From an uncultured Bacteroidales bacterium (GTDB lineage: Bacteria; Bacteroidota; Bacteroidia; Bacteroidales; Bacteroidaceae), in contig CACZCX010000008.1 in NCBI GenBank assembly GCA_902779875.1, positions 1 through 64,000 of the forward strand: a DNA stretch of 64,000 nucleotides, read 5' to 3'. Positions within the stretch are counted from its first letter, which is position 1. Every line of letters starts with the position of its first letter. The notes beneath the pieces are model-generated. The model did not search any database, was not told the DNA's origin, and saw only the letters and a program-made list of their open reading frames with translations. The translations under genes and the position numbers were made by a program. Of the stretch, positions 1-8,755 are shown one piece after another.

Positions 1-254
1 AGACCGGCCAGAGCGAAATGCTGATAGCCTACATTGTACATACCGAACAGCAGTGCGGGGCAGAGAGCGATGACAACCATGATCATCATACGCTTGCTGT
101 CGAACGAGTCGTGAATGTTCACACCGTTTTTAGAGGTTGTGTTCGGAACATAAAGGAAGGTCTCGAAACCTTCAAAAACCGAACGGAAAGCATGCAGCTT
201 GCCACCCTCCTCGAAGTTCGGCTTTATCTTGTCTATGTAATTTCTTAAACTCAT
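1..254 (-). CDS. nqrB: NqrB, Na+-translocating NADH:quinone reductase subunit B (partial)
   Basis: The reverse strand reads from an ATG at 252-254 and runs off the left edge, so only about 84 N-terminal residues are visible. They begin MSLRNYIDKIKPNFEEGGKL, followed by a cytoplasmic stretch with HAFRSVFEGFETFLY and then the first membrane segment (MMIMVVIALCPALLFGMYNVG). This matches the NqrB N-terminus, a membrane subunit that carries covalently bound FMN and takes part in Na+ translocation. It starts 15 bp after the nqrA stop, the usual nqrABCDEF order, so the two are presumably co-transcribed. The FMN-binding threonine lies outside the window. Confidence 0.93.
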   Translation of the reverse strand, partial: MSLRNYIDKIKPNFEEGGKLHAFRSVFEGFETFLYVPNTTSKNGVNIHDSFDSKRMMIMVVIALCPALLFGMYNVGYQHFALAG

Positions 255-269
255 AACTCTCTTAAGGAT

Positions 270-1619
270 TTAGGCCATTTCGGCACGCAGGTTATTGAGG
301 CCCTCGCGTACAATACGCTGAAGCTCCAGTTTTGAAGAATCAACAAACTCGCACAGAGCAAAATCCTCAGGAGCCACCTCGTATATACCGTATGCCTCCA
401 TCTTGTCGATATTGCCGGTGATTATAGCCTTGATAAGGAACTCGGGATAGATATCCATGGGGAACACCTTATCATACTCATTTGACATGATCATGTGACG
501 CTCACCACCCTTGATACGGGCATCGATGCTGAAACGCTTCTTGCATGTAAGCCATGAGAAGAATGTACGGCTTACGCTGTACTGCTTGAAGCGGGGAGCG
601 ATCCAACCCATGAACTCGTTCACGTCATCACCCTCGGGGATAACGGTGACCATGTTGCTGAATGCGCCCAGGAAATCATCCTTGGTGCACTTGATGCCGG
701 TCAGTACGTTACCGTTGATTATACGGATGTGCTCGTTGCGGTTCAGACGGCCGTCAACGATCTGTGAGATCTTGGCACCCAGGATAACCTTGAGATACTG
801 GGGCTTGTTGATCTCCTCACCTGCCACTGCAATTACGCGGGTCATATCGACCACGCCCTTGTTGAACAGGCGACCGATGAATATGACTGCCTCGGGATCG
901 ATGGTCCAAACCACCTCACCCTTGTTGACGGGCTTGATGTGGTTGATCTGAACACCTACGTTACCTGCGGGATGTGCGCCCTTGAAAGCGTAAAGGTCCA
1001 CGTTCTTGGCATCGGTAAGAATCTCACTCTTCTGCTCGGTGCTGATGCTGAGGGTTGTAGGAGCGATCTTGGCTATTGCGCTCAGACCGGTACGGAAGTC
1101 CACCTCATTGCCCTGGAGGACAAACTCAAAATCAGGAGCCAGCGGTTTTGAATCAAAAGCTGAGACAAAGATGCCGCGGGGAGAATCAGCGGGACTTGCG
1201 ATAACGTCATAGGGGCGCTGACGGAAGAAACTGAAAAGACCGGACTCCAGGAGTGCGGCCTTTACCTCCTCACCTGAGAGCGACTGAACGCTCTTGGTTC
1301 CGAACTCGACATACTTCTGCTCTGCATCGGGCTTAACCACAATGCTCATGACCTTACGGCGGGCACCGCGATTCACTGCGAGAACCTCACCACTTACAGG
1401 CGAAACGAATTTCACCTCGGGGTGGTTCTTGTCAATGAACAGAGCCTCACCGGCCTTCACGGTCTGCTGTTCCTTGACGACGGGCTTGGGAGTAACTCCG
1501 GTAAAGTCATCGGGGCACAGTGCATATGCCTCGGCAAGACCAACCTCTGTCAACTCCTTTGCGGGAGCGCCCAGCAACTTGATGTCCAGACCTTTTCGTA
1601 AACGAATGATTTCTGCCAT
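270..1619 (-). CDS. nqrA: NqrA, Na+-translocating NADH:quinone reductase subunit A
   Basis: A 449-residue protein beginning MAEIIRLRKGLDIKLLGAPA, the typical NqrA opening, with full family length. NqrA is the peripheral cytoplasmic subunit of the Na+-pumping NADH:ubiquinone/menaquinone oxidoreductase and helps form the quinone site; the complex builds the sodium gradient in anaerobic Bacteroidales respiration. It is the first gene of a minus-strand operon continuing into nqrB 15 bp downstream. A TAACTTTG -7 box lies about 50 bp upstream (1668-1675 on the reverse strand). No abnormality is seen. Confidence 0.96.
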   Translation of the reverse strand: MAEIIRLRKGLDIKLLGAPAKELTEVGLAEAYALCPDDFTGVTPKPVVKEQQTVKAGEALFIDKNHPEVKFVSPVSGEVLAVNRGARRKVMSIVVKPDAEQKYVEFGTKSVQSLSGEEVKAALLESGLFSFFRQRPYDVIASPADSPRGIFVSAFDSKPLAPDFEFVLQGNEVDFRTGLSAIAKIAPTTLSISTEQKSEILTDAKNVDLYAFKGAHPAGNVGVQINHIKPVNKGEVVWTIDPEAVIFIGRLFNKGVVDMTRVIAVAGEEINKPQYLKVILGAKISQIVDGRLNRNEHIRIINGNVLTGIKCTKDDFLGAFSNMVTVIPEGDDVNEFMGWIAPRFKQYSVSRTFFSWLTCKKRFSIDARIKGGERHMIMSNEYDKVFPMDIYPEFLIKAIITGNIDKMEAYGIYEVAPEDFALCEFVDSSKLELQRIVREGLNNLRAEMA

Positions 1620-1667
1620 TTTGTTGTTAGTTGATATTTAGTTTGATATATTTCAAAAATGCGGGCG

Positions 1668-1675
1668 CAAAGTTA
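1668..1675 (-). promoter_or_regulatory. Bacteroidetes -7 promoter element for nqrA
   Basis: The reverse strand reads TAACTTTG, a perfect TAnnTTTG -7 box, about 48 bp upstream of the nqrA ATG. No clear TTTG -33 element is found at 19-21 bp, so the upstream half is weak. Confidence 0.55.
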
Positions 1676-1860
1676 CTAATAAAAGAGCGTAATACTTACT
1701 TAATTAATCACAAAAAGCAGCCGTAGTTTTCAACAATCACCATTTTTTCCCATTTCACCGACGGAATGAGGCAAAAACGACTCTAAGCGCTGTCAGATAG
1801 TAACATATGTTCAAAAAATTGTGGAAAACTTTCAACATCTCCTCTTTAAAATAGTTTTAT
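1676..1860. other. Intergenic region between divergent nqrA and tamB-like gene
   Basis: AT-rich divergent control region. It holds the nqrA -7 box at its left edge and the tamB-like -7 box just past its right edge. I see no RNA gene, terminator or strong repeat in between. Confidence 0.5.
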
Positions 1861-1867
1861 TTGATTA

Positions 1868-1875
1868 TATTTTTG
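1868..1875 (+). promoter_or_regulatory. -7 promoter element almost abutting the tamB-like start codon
   Basis: TATTTTTG (TAnnTTTG) ends only 6 nt before the ATG at 1882. Transcription would begin at or within a few bases of the start codon, giving a leaderless or near-leaderless mRNA. This also argues against the in-frame TTG at 1861 being the start. The -33 element is not convincing. Confidence 0.45.
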
Positions 1876-1881
1876 TGGGTG

Positions 1882-4800
1882 ATGAGAACCGGAAAGGCGC
1901 TACATATCACCCTGGTCGTCATGATCGCACTGTTCCTGATAGGCCACTTCCTGCTGAATAACAAGAAAATACAGCAGGATGCAGCGTTGCATGTAGTCCG
2001 CATAGCCCAATCCGCCCTCAAGACCGATGTATCCGCAGGCCGGGTACAGCTCACCTACCCGTTCGGAATGTCGATTGAGGACCTCACCGTCTACGACCTC
2101 AGGCATGACACCCTGGCCCACGCCGCTTCGGTATCACTCCGCCTCAAGCCGTTCCAGCTTCTGCGCCGCAAGGTCAGCATAACCAGCGTCCGCGTAAACA
2201 CCCCCTCGATAAGGCTTTACACCGACAGTCTGGGAGCAGAACCCAACTATGCATTCCTGACAGCGCTCATGGGCGGCGGAGACAAGCCCATGACACTGAG
2301 AGCGAACTCCGTCCTGGTAAGGAACGGCTCACTCAGATATGACCTGAGGAGCGCCGCCCAGACCGACAGTCTGTTCAACCCCGACCACATAGGAATCAGC
2401 GGTTTCACCGCCAACATATCGCTCAAGGCTCTCTCCAAGGACTCCGTTAACCTGATTGTCCGCAAGCTTGTCCTGACAGAACAGTCCGGATTCCGTCTCA
2501 CCAAGACCAGAGGTACCGTCACCATAGGCAGGGAGTTCACACAGCTCTCCGGCCTCACCATAGCCACACCCGGCAGCCAGTTCACAGCCAACCGTCTGAC
2601 AGCCCAGGTCGGCATGGCCAGCGGCATACACGGCCTTCCGGCAGTGAACATGGACGTCAAGGCTACCGTGACAGGCAGTGACTTCAAGGCTCTGGTTCCC
2701 CGGACTGCCTATATGACCGATCCCATCGACATAGCCGTCAAAGGGTTGACCGAAGGCAACAAGATCACTCTCAACGCCCTCTATATCAATGCTCCCCGCA
2801 ACCTGCTCGACATGGGCATGAGCGGCACCGTCCTTGTGGACACCGCCATGAATGTGACCGGATGCCGGTTCGCCGAGGTCCACGGTTCATTCAGCGATGA
2901 GCTTCCGCAGTGGATAGAGCAGCAGTTCGCCGGGTTCCCTGTTACCGTTCCCGCTCAATGCATGTCACTCGGCATGGGAACATTCAAGGGCTCTCTTGAC
3001 TCTCATGACGGCATACTGGAATCCAGCGCTGAGATCAAGAGCCGCATCGGTACGCTTCTGGCAGTTCTCAACGGTCAGGACAACATGTATGACGCCAGCC
3101 TGGAGGCCATTGGAGTTGACCTCGGAACGGTTACCGGAAACCGTTCACTTGGCAAGTGCAGCCTCACCGCAGAGGCACAGATTCGCAAAGATGGCCGCAG
3201 CTATTCGGGTGATTTCAACAGCCTCATTTCAAGCCTCACATATAATAAATATAACTACCGCGATATAGCCGCAAGCGGCAGATTCGATCCCAAACTGATA
3301 CTCACCGACCTCAGATTTGCCGATAAAAACGGAGCTTTGGCTCTCAATGCAGGAGTCGGATTGGGTGACTCGCCGTCCTATAAGCTGAACCTCAAGGCTG
3401 ACTCTCTCGACCTAGCCGCCTACAATCTGGTTGGTAAGGAAAGCATGTCACTCTCAGCTCAGGTGACCGCAGACCTCACGGGCAGGTACACCGATGACAT
3501 GACCGGCCGGATATCGGTCGACAGTCTCCGCTACGCCGACAGCCAGGGTGACTGGACCATGGAGAACCTGACCGTTGTTATCGGTGAATTCAGTGATTTT
3601 GTCAAGATCATCACCGTCACCAGCGACTTCATGAACATGTCGGTAGCAGGAAATTACAGGATCTCCGGCCTACCCGGCTCGCTGGCCAAGGCATGCGGTG
3701 ACGTACTGCCTACCATAGGCATCATGGTCGGTGACAAGCTGGGTGCACGCAACTACAGCCGCAGCTCCAACAGTTTAGCCATCGAGGCCAACGTCAATAA
3801 CATAGACTTCATGCAGAAGGTATTCCACAGCCCGGTCGCCATAACCAAACCGGCTGAGATGCGGCTTTCCCTGATTGACGCTGACAGCACCTGTACGGGA
3901 TACATTTCAGTTCCGCAGCTGATGGTTCAGGACCAACTGCTCACGGATGGACTCATTACCATAAACTCCGACAAGGGCACCTGCCGCACCGGAATAACCG
4001 GACTCTACGGAGACCTGGCCGATGACCCCACCAGTTTCAACATATCGCTCCTGGCGTTCATGGACATTGTACGCAGCGACTGTGCTTGGCATAACAGGTC
4101 GGGCCAGATGCAGGGAAAGCTCCACTGCATATCGCAGTTCTTCAAGTATGACAGGCGCAACGGTCTCAAGTCGCTGACCTTCCTTGACTCCACCGACATA
4201 ACCCTGAACGGCATTCCGTGGCATCTATCCATCTCCAGGATAAGCACTGACATGCGCAAGCTGGAGATAACCGACTTCACTGCCAGCAACCGTAACCAGA
4301 GTCTCCATGCAGACGGTGTCATATCATCTGATTCCACCGACATATTCCGTATATCCATGACCAACATAGACCTTGGCAACACCCTGACAGCCTTCCACGT
4401 AAACGATTACGCGAACCTCAAGGGCATCGCCACGGGTTATATGACCATAGCGGGACTATTGGACAGACCTGCCTTCTACGGTTCGCTCCAGGTGAATTAT
4501 TTCGAGTTCATGAAATCCTATCACGGCACGCTCACCGCAGACTGCCGATGGAATCAGGAACTCAGACAGGTCGAGCTCACCGGAACCATGGTCAACGGAG
4601 ACCTGGAACATACCGGACTCTCCGGCATATACATACCTCGTGAAAAGTGGCTCGATGCCACCATTGAGGCCGGACAGACCGACCTCTATTTCCTGAACAA
4701 ATGGACCTCATCGGCCTTTAAGGAGATCAGTGGCCGTGCAGCCGAGGGCAACCTTCGTATATTCGGTACACTTCCCCATCTGGATATGGAGGGACAGGCC

Positions 4801-6234
4801 ATCATAGAGGATGCTTACTTTGACCAGGCCGCCGTCAACACCACCTTCATAGTAAGGCGCGACACCCTCTGGTTCGAGCCTGGCAAGATGATATTCAAGG
4901 ATGTAGAGTTCTATGACAAGCATGGCCATGACGGACTGCTCACCTGCATTCTGGGTCATGACAAGTTCTCGCACTGGACCGTCGACATGAGTGCCGATGT
5001 AGCCGATATGCTCGTCTACTACCAGCCGGTGACCGAGAGGAGCCCCATATATGCATCGGTCTATGCCGAGGGTTCCATGACCCTTAAACTGGGCCATGAC
5101 AAGAAGGGTCTGGCCGTCACTGTCGATGCCCGAACCGCCCCCGGAACCAGGATCGGATACAAGCCCACATCGGGTACCGTAGCTGATTACAACTTCCTGA
5201 CCATCGTGGACCGCAACACCATAAAGCTCGATGAAGAGGCGGTAAAGACCATCATTCCAGCCAAGACCAAGAGCGGCAATTACAGCCTGGATTTCGATAT
5301 TGAGTGCAGTGAGGATGCCCTCATCGAGATGAACATGGAGTCCCTGAACGGTTTCTTCCGCGGCAACGGCAACATATCGCTCAAGTACGAGCCCAAGGAC
5401 GGTCCCATACTGAACGGAATCTACAACCTGAGTTACGGCCAATGCGCCCTTTCCATCGAGGATCTCATACGCAAGAACTTCACCCTGATGGAGGGCAGCT
5501 ATGTCAGGTTCAACGGCGCCCCCATGGATACGGAGCTAAGCCTTCATACCTATCACAACGTCAACTCCGCCTCCATCTATGACCTGGATCCGAGCGCATC
5601 GTCCAACAACAAGGTGCATGTACGCTGCCTTATGGACATAACCGGAAACGTGACCGACCCGCGCATATCGGTTGATATAGACATGCCCAACGGAACGCCT
5701 GAGGAGAAGGCTGTCCTAGCCACCGCCACAGCCACCGAGGAGCAGCGTAACAACCAGTTCATGTACCTGCTCGCCATAGGACGTTTCTACACCTATGACG
5801 TAGCGGCCATGAATGACGGCATGACCCCCAGCGCCATGGAATCAATCGTGAACTCAACGGTCAGCGGCCAGATCAACAACGTGCTCTCACAGGTTCTGGA
5901 CAACGAGAAGGTATCGATCTCCAGTAACGTAAGCGCCAGCAGTTACCTCTCAAATGACGCCACCAACCTCAACAACAAGGAACTGGAAGGTATCCTTGAG
6001 GCTCATCTGCTCAACAACCGGTTGCTTTTGAACGGCAATTTCGGATACAGGGAGAACACCCTGAACAACACATCGAACTTTATAGGTGACTTTGAATTCA
6101 AATACCTGCTCATACCCGACAAACAGGGCAAGGGCATAAGCATAAAAGGATATAACAAAGCCAATGACAAATACTTCTCTAAGACCACCCTTACTACCCA
6201 GGGTGTAGGTCTGGTATTTGAAAAGGACTTCTGA
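1882..6234 (+). CDS. TamB/DUF490-like translocation and assembly module protein
   Basis: A protein of about 1450 residues with one N-terminal membrane anchor (TLVVMIALFLIGHFLL) followed by a very long, repetitive beta-rich periplasmic region. The C-terminal ~350 residues carry DUF490-like features: a Ser/Asn-rich amyloid-like helix region around SNVSASSYLSNDATNLNN and a terminal beta segment ending GVGLVFEKDF. TamB-type proteins bridge the inner and outer membranes and are implicated in outer-membrane protein insertion and phospholipid transport. The ATG at 1882 is preferred over the upstream in-frame TTG at 1861 because the latter overlaps the -7 promoter box. It stands alone, divergent from nqrA, and no TamA/BamA-like gene is adjacent. 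Family assignment is firm; the exact role is inferred. Confidence 0.85.
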   Translation: MRTGKALHITLVVMIALFLIGHFLLNNKKIQQDAALHVVRIAQSALKTDVSAGRVQLTYPFGMSIEDLTVYDLRHDTLAHAASVSLRLKPFQLLRRKVSITSVRVNTPSIRLYTDSLGAEPNYAFLTALMGGGDKPMTLRANSVLVRNGSLRYDLRSAAQTDSLFNPDHIGISGFTANISLKALSKDSVNLIVRKLVLTEQSGFRLTKTRGTVTIGREFTQLSGLTIATPGSQFTANRLTAQVGMASGIHGLPAVNMDVKATVTGSDFKALVPRTAYMTDPIDIAVKGLTEGNKITLNALYINAPRNLLDMGMSGTVLVDTAMNVTGCRFAEVHGSFSDELPQWIEQQFAGFPVTVPAQCMSLGMGTFKGSLDSHDGILESSAEIKSRIGTLLAVLNGQDNMYDASLEAIGVDLGTVTGNRSLGKCSLTAEAQIRKDGRSYSGDFNSLISSLTYNKYNYRDIAASGRFDPKLILTDLRFADKNGALALNAGVGLGDSPSYKLNLKADSLDLAAYNLVGKESMSLSAQVTADLTGRYTDDMTGRISVDSLRYADSQGDWTMENLTVVIGEFSDFVKIITVTSDFMNMSVAGNYRISGLPGSLAKACGDVLPTIGIMVGDKLGARNYSRSSNSLAIEANVNNIDFMQKVFHSPVAITKPAEMRLSLIDADSTCTGYISVPQLMVQDQLLTDGLITINSDKGTCRTGITGLYGDLADDPTSFNISLLAFMDIVRSDCAWHNRSGQMQGKLHCISQFFKYDRRNGLKSLTFLDSTDITLNGIPWHLSISRISTDMRKLEITDFTASNRNQSLHADGVISSDSTDIFRISMTNIDLGNTLTAFHVNDYANLKGIATGYMTIAGLLDRPAFYGSLQVNYFEFMKSYHGTLTADCRWNQELRQVELTGTMVNGDLEHTGLSGIYIPREKWLDATIEAGQTDLYFLNKWTSSAFKEISGRAAEGNLRIFGTLPHLDMEGQAIIEDAYFDQAAVNTTFIVRRDTLWFEPGKMIFKDVEFYDKHGHDGLLTCILGHDKFSHWTVDMSADVADMLVYYQPVTERSPIYASVYAEGSMTLKLGHDKKGLAVTVDARTAPGTRIGYKPTSGTVADYNFLTIVDRNTIKLDEEAVKTIIPAKTKSGNYSLDFDIECSEDALIEMNMESLNGFFRGNGNISLKYEPKDGPILNGIYNLSYGQCALSIEDLIRKNFTLMEGSYVRFNGAPMDTELSLHTYHNVNSASIYDLDPSASSNNKVHVRCLMDITGNVTDPRISVDIDMPNGTPEEKAVLATATATEEQRNNQFMYLLAIGRFYTYDVAAMNDGMTPSAMESIVNSTVSGQINNVLSQVLDNEKVSISSNVSASSYLSNDATNLNNKELEGILEAHLLNNRLLLNGNFGYRENTLNNTSNFIGDFEFKYLLIPDKQGKGISIKGYNKANDKYFSKTTLTTQGVGLVFEKDF

Positions 6235-6291
6235 TATATACCGTGTAGAGACACCAACCTTACTTAAGCCATGAATTCACTATTTTATGGT

Positions 6292-6323
6292 ATTGTAGCC
6301 CCATTATTATGGCAATACCTTTG
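6292..6323 (+). promoter_or_regulatory. Promoter of the TonB receptor-lipoprotein pair
   Basis: A TACCTTTG -7 box (6316-6323) is preceded by ATTG (6292-6295), one base off TTTG, with a 20 bp spacer. Predicted transcription start is near 6328, which leaves a leader of about 25 nt before the ATG at 6353 and excludes the in-frame TTG at 6332 as a useful start. Confidence 0.7.
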
Positions 6324-6352
6324 CGGCCGATTTGAAAAAGACACGCAGAATC

Positions 6353-8725
6353 ATGAACACATTAAATCTACGCCGCAGTTTAGCAACAGTCCTTCTCCTT
6401 GTAGCCTATTCATCCGGAACAATGGCCGGAAATGAGAACGCTAACAAAGAAATTGACATTATCGGAACAGTTTTTGACGCCAACGACAACTCTCCCCTGG
6501 CTGGCGCCACAATTTACATAGAGGAGCTTCAGGACGGTGTAATCACCGATACCGAGGGTGTATTCAGAATAAAGAATATACCTGACGGCACGTATACCCT
6601 CAAGGCTCAGTTCATAGGATACCGTCCATCGGAAAAGACGGTAAGGACCGATAAGGGCAGCCGCTCCAATGACATCGGTCTTGCCCCTGAGGCTCTCTCG
6701 CTCTCTGAAGTCATAATAAGTGAGAAAAGCCAGGCACGTCTGTTACGCGAACAGGCCATGCCGGTCAGCGTGATCAGCATGCAGCAGCTCCAAGGCACCG
6801 TAAGTGACGTACAGAGCATACTGGCCAAGACGGTCGGCGTGACCGTAAGGGCCACGGGCGGTCTGGGCAGTGCCTCACGTCTGTCAGTACGCGGACTGGA
6901 GGGCAAACGCATAGGATTCTTCATTGACGAGACCCCTATGAATGACCAGTCCGACTTTGTGGACCTGAACGATATCCCGGTCGATATGATTGACCGCATA
7001 GAGATATACAAGGGTGTTGTCCCCGCCAAGTTCGGCGGATCGGCCATGGGTGGCGCCGTGAACATAGTCATCAAGGAGTATCCCGAACGTTATGCCGATG
7101 TAAGCTACCTGCGTGAGTCATATAACACCAACCGTTTCCAGACAGTACTCAAAAAGAATGACCGCAAGCTCGGAATGGTATACGGAATAGGCGGCGGTTA
7201 CACTTATGCCGCCAACGATTACACGATGGAATCGCCATATATCAAGGGACTCAAGATACGCCGTGACCATGACGCCTACCGGAAGGTAATGATGGGCGGA
7301 AGCATAAAGGCCTACAAATGGTGGTTCGACGAGGTCGAGCTGGAGCCTGTATACGTAAACACCTTCCATGAGATCCAGGGTATAGAGACCGATATCCGAC
7401 ACGCCCACAGCAAGTCGCAGGGTTACCTGCTGAACCTCAAGCTGGTCAAGGACGATTTCCTTGTAGAGGGACTTGACTTTGACATGTCAACCGCCCTGGC
7501 CTACACACAGTACAACATGATTGACACAGCCAGGAGCTATTATGACTGGAACGGACAGGCGCATGCCACCCCCTCAGTCTACGGAGGCGAGATAATCGGT
7601 AACAGGTATGCCACAGACTCCGACAACCGCAAGTTCTCCCTTATAAACAAGCTCTACATTGAGTACCTGATCAACAAGCGTCACTCGCTTGTGTTCAACT
7701 CGCTCATACAGACCGCCGACGGCCGTCCCAGCGACGAGCTCAAGATAAAGAGCCTGGGCAAGCAGGTTGACTTTGACTCCCGTATGCGCAGCTGGGTGGT
7801 CGGGCTCACCTATGACCTCCGTTCACTCGACCAGCGGTTCCTGAGTTCACTCACCGGCCGTTACTACTGGTACGGCATGGACACCCAGTATGAGAACCTC
7901 TATGTGACCGTCCCGGTCGAGGACATATCGCTGCGCAAGAAAAGCGCCGGATTCAGCGAGGCTATGCGTTACCGTATCACCCCGGGTCTTATGGCCAAGC
8001 TCTCAGGCGGCTATGACGTACGTATCCCCGCCGAGAACGAGCTGCTGGGTGACGGCTCCACGATAGCTCCCTCAGAGCAGCTCATGCCCGAGCGCAACCT
8101 CAGTTTCAACGCAGGTCTGCTCTACGACCTGACCGGCCTGCATCCCTCAAACCTCCAGGTTGAGGTAAACGGTTACTACATGCATGTCGATGACATGATA
8201 CGCTTTGTAAAAGGTATACTCGGAGCGCAGTACCAGAACTTTGGTGAGATGCGCACCATCGGAGTGGAGGCTGAGGTCAAGGCCGATATGCTGTCATGGC
8301 TCTACGGTTACGCCAACGTGACCTATCAGGACCTGCGTGACACCCGCGACCATGAGGCCGGCAAGGACCTGCCCAACCCCACCAAGGGCAAGCGCATGCC
8401 TAACATCCCCTACTTCATGGCCAACGGCGGACTGGAGTTTCATAAGGAGAACCTGTTCGGCGGCAAGGGTCAGAACACCCGTTTCTTTGCCGATGCCTCA
8501 TTCGTTGAGGAGTACTTCTACGACTTTGAGCTCACCAAGAACGAGAAGCGCCGTATTCCCCGCAGTTTCACCGTCGATCTGGGCTTTGAGCACAGTTTCT
8601 TTGACCAGCGCCTGTACATATCGGGCAAGATAAAGAACGTGGCCGATGCCAAGGTGATATCGGAATACAACTGCCCGCTTCCGGGCCGTACCTTAGGAGT
8701 AAAGCTCCGTTACATACTCAGATAA
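6353..8725 (+). CDS. TonB-dependent outer-membrane receptor (FepA/XusA-like class)
   Basis: A 790-residue receptor. Visible parts in order: a signal peptide (MNTLNLRRSLATVLLLVAYSSG); a carboxypeptidase-regulatory-like beta-sandwich (residues ~35-110, with GTVFDANDNSPLAGATIYI); a plug domain (~120-240, with VSVISMQQLQGT and GSASRLSVRGLEGKR); and a C-terminal barrel ending in aromatic-rich LGVKLRYILR. It is shorter than SusC-type receptors and has no SusD partner, which suggests a siderophore, heme or cobalamin type ligand rather than glycans. A small lipoprotein gene follows by 30 bp and is probably co-transcribed. That pairing resembles the XusA-XusB xenosiderophore system of Bacteroides, but the substrate cannot be read from sequence. 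Confidence 0.88.
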   Translation: MNTLNLRRSLATVLLLVAYSSGTMAGNENANKEIDIIGTVFDANDNSPLAGATIYIEELQDGVITDTEGVFRIKNIPDGTYTLKAQFIGYRPSEKTVRTDKGSRSNDIGLAPEALSLSEVIISEKSQARLLREQAMPVSVISMQQLQGTVSDVQSILAKTVGVTVRATGGLGSASRLSVRGLEGKRIGFFIDETPMNDQSDFVDLNDIPVDMIDRIEIYKGVVPAKFGGSAMGGAVNIVIKEYPERYADVSYLRESYNTNRFQTVLKKNDRKLGMVYGIGGGYTYAANDYTMESPYIKGLKIRRDHDAYRKVMMGGSIKAYKWWFDEVELEPVYVNTFHEIQGIETDIRHAHSKSQGYLLNLKLVKDDFLVEGLDFDMSTALAYTQYNMIDTARSYYDWNGQAHATPSVYGGEIIGNRYATDSDNRKFSLINKLYIEYLINKRHSLVFNSLIQTADGRPSDELKIKSLGKQVDFDSRMRSWVVGLTYDLRSLDQRFLSSLTGRYYWYGMDTQYENLYVTVPVEDISLRKKSAGFSEAMRYRITPGLMAKLSGGYDVRIPAENELLGDGSTIAPSEQLMPERNLSFNAGLLYDLTGLHPSNLQVEVNGYYMHVDDMIRFVKGILGAQYQNFGEMRTIGVEAEVKADMLSWLYGYANVTYQDLRDTRDHEAGKDLPNPTKGKRMPNIPYFMANGGLEFHKENLFGGKGQNTRFFADASFVEEYFYDFELTKNEKRRIPRSFTVDLGFEHSFFDQRLYISGKIKNVADAKVISEYNCPLPGRTLGVKLRYILR

Positions 8726-8755
8726 CTCTTAACAAACTAACAACACATAATTACA

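Noticed and set aside
511-951. Long opposite-strand frames over nqrA and similar shadows over other conserved genes
   Set aside because: They are antisense to well-identified proteins and have no promoter, start signal or conserved content.
1815-1830. TTGTGGAAAAC as a DnaA box or replication origin
   Set aside because: It differs from TTATCCACA-type boxes, is single and has no neighbouring origin genes.
1861-1881. TTG start for the tamB-like gene
   Set aside because: It lies upstream of and overlaps the -7 box, so it would not be in the mRNA; the ATG at 1882 is better.
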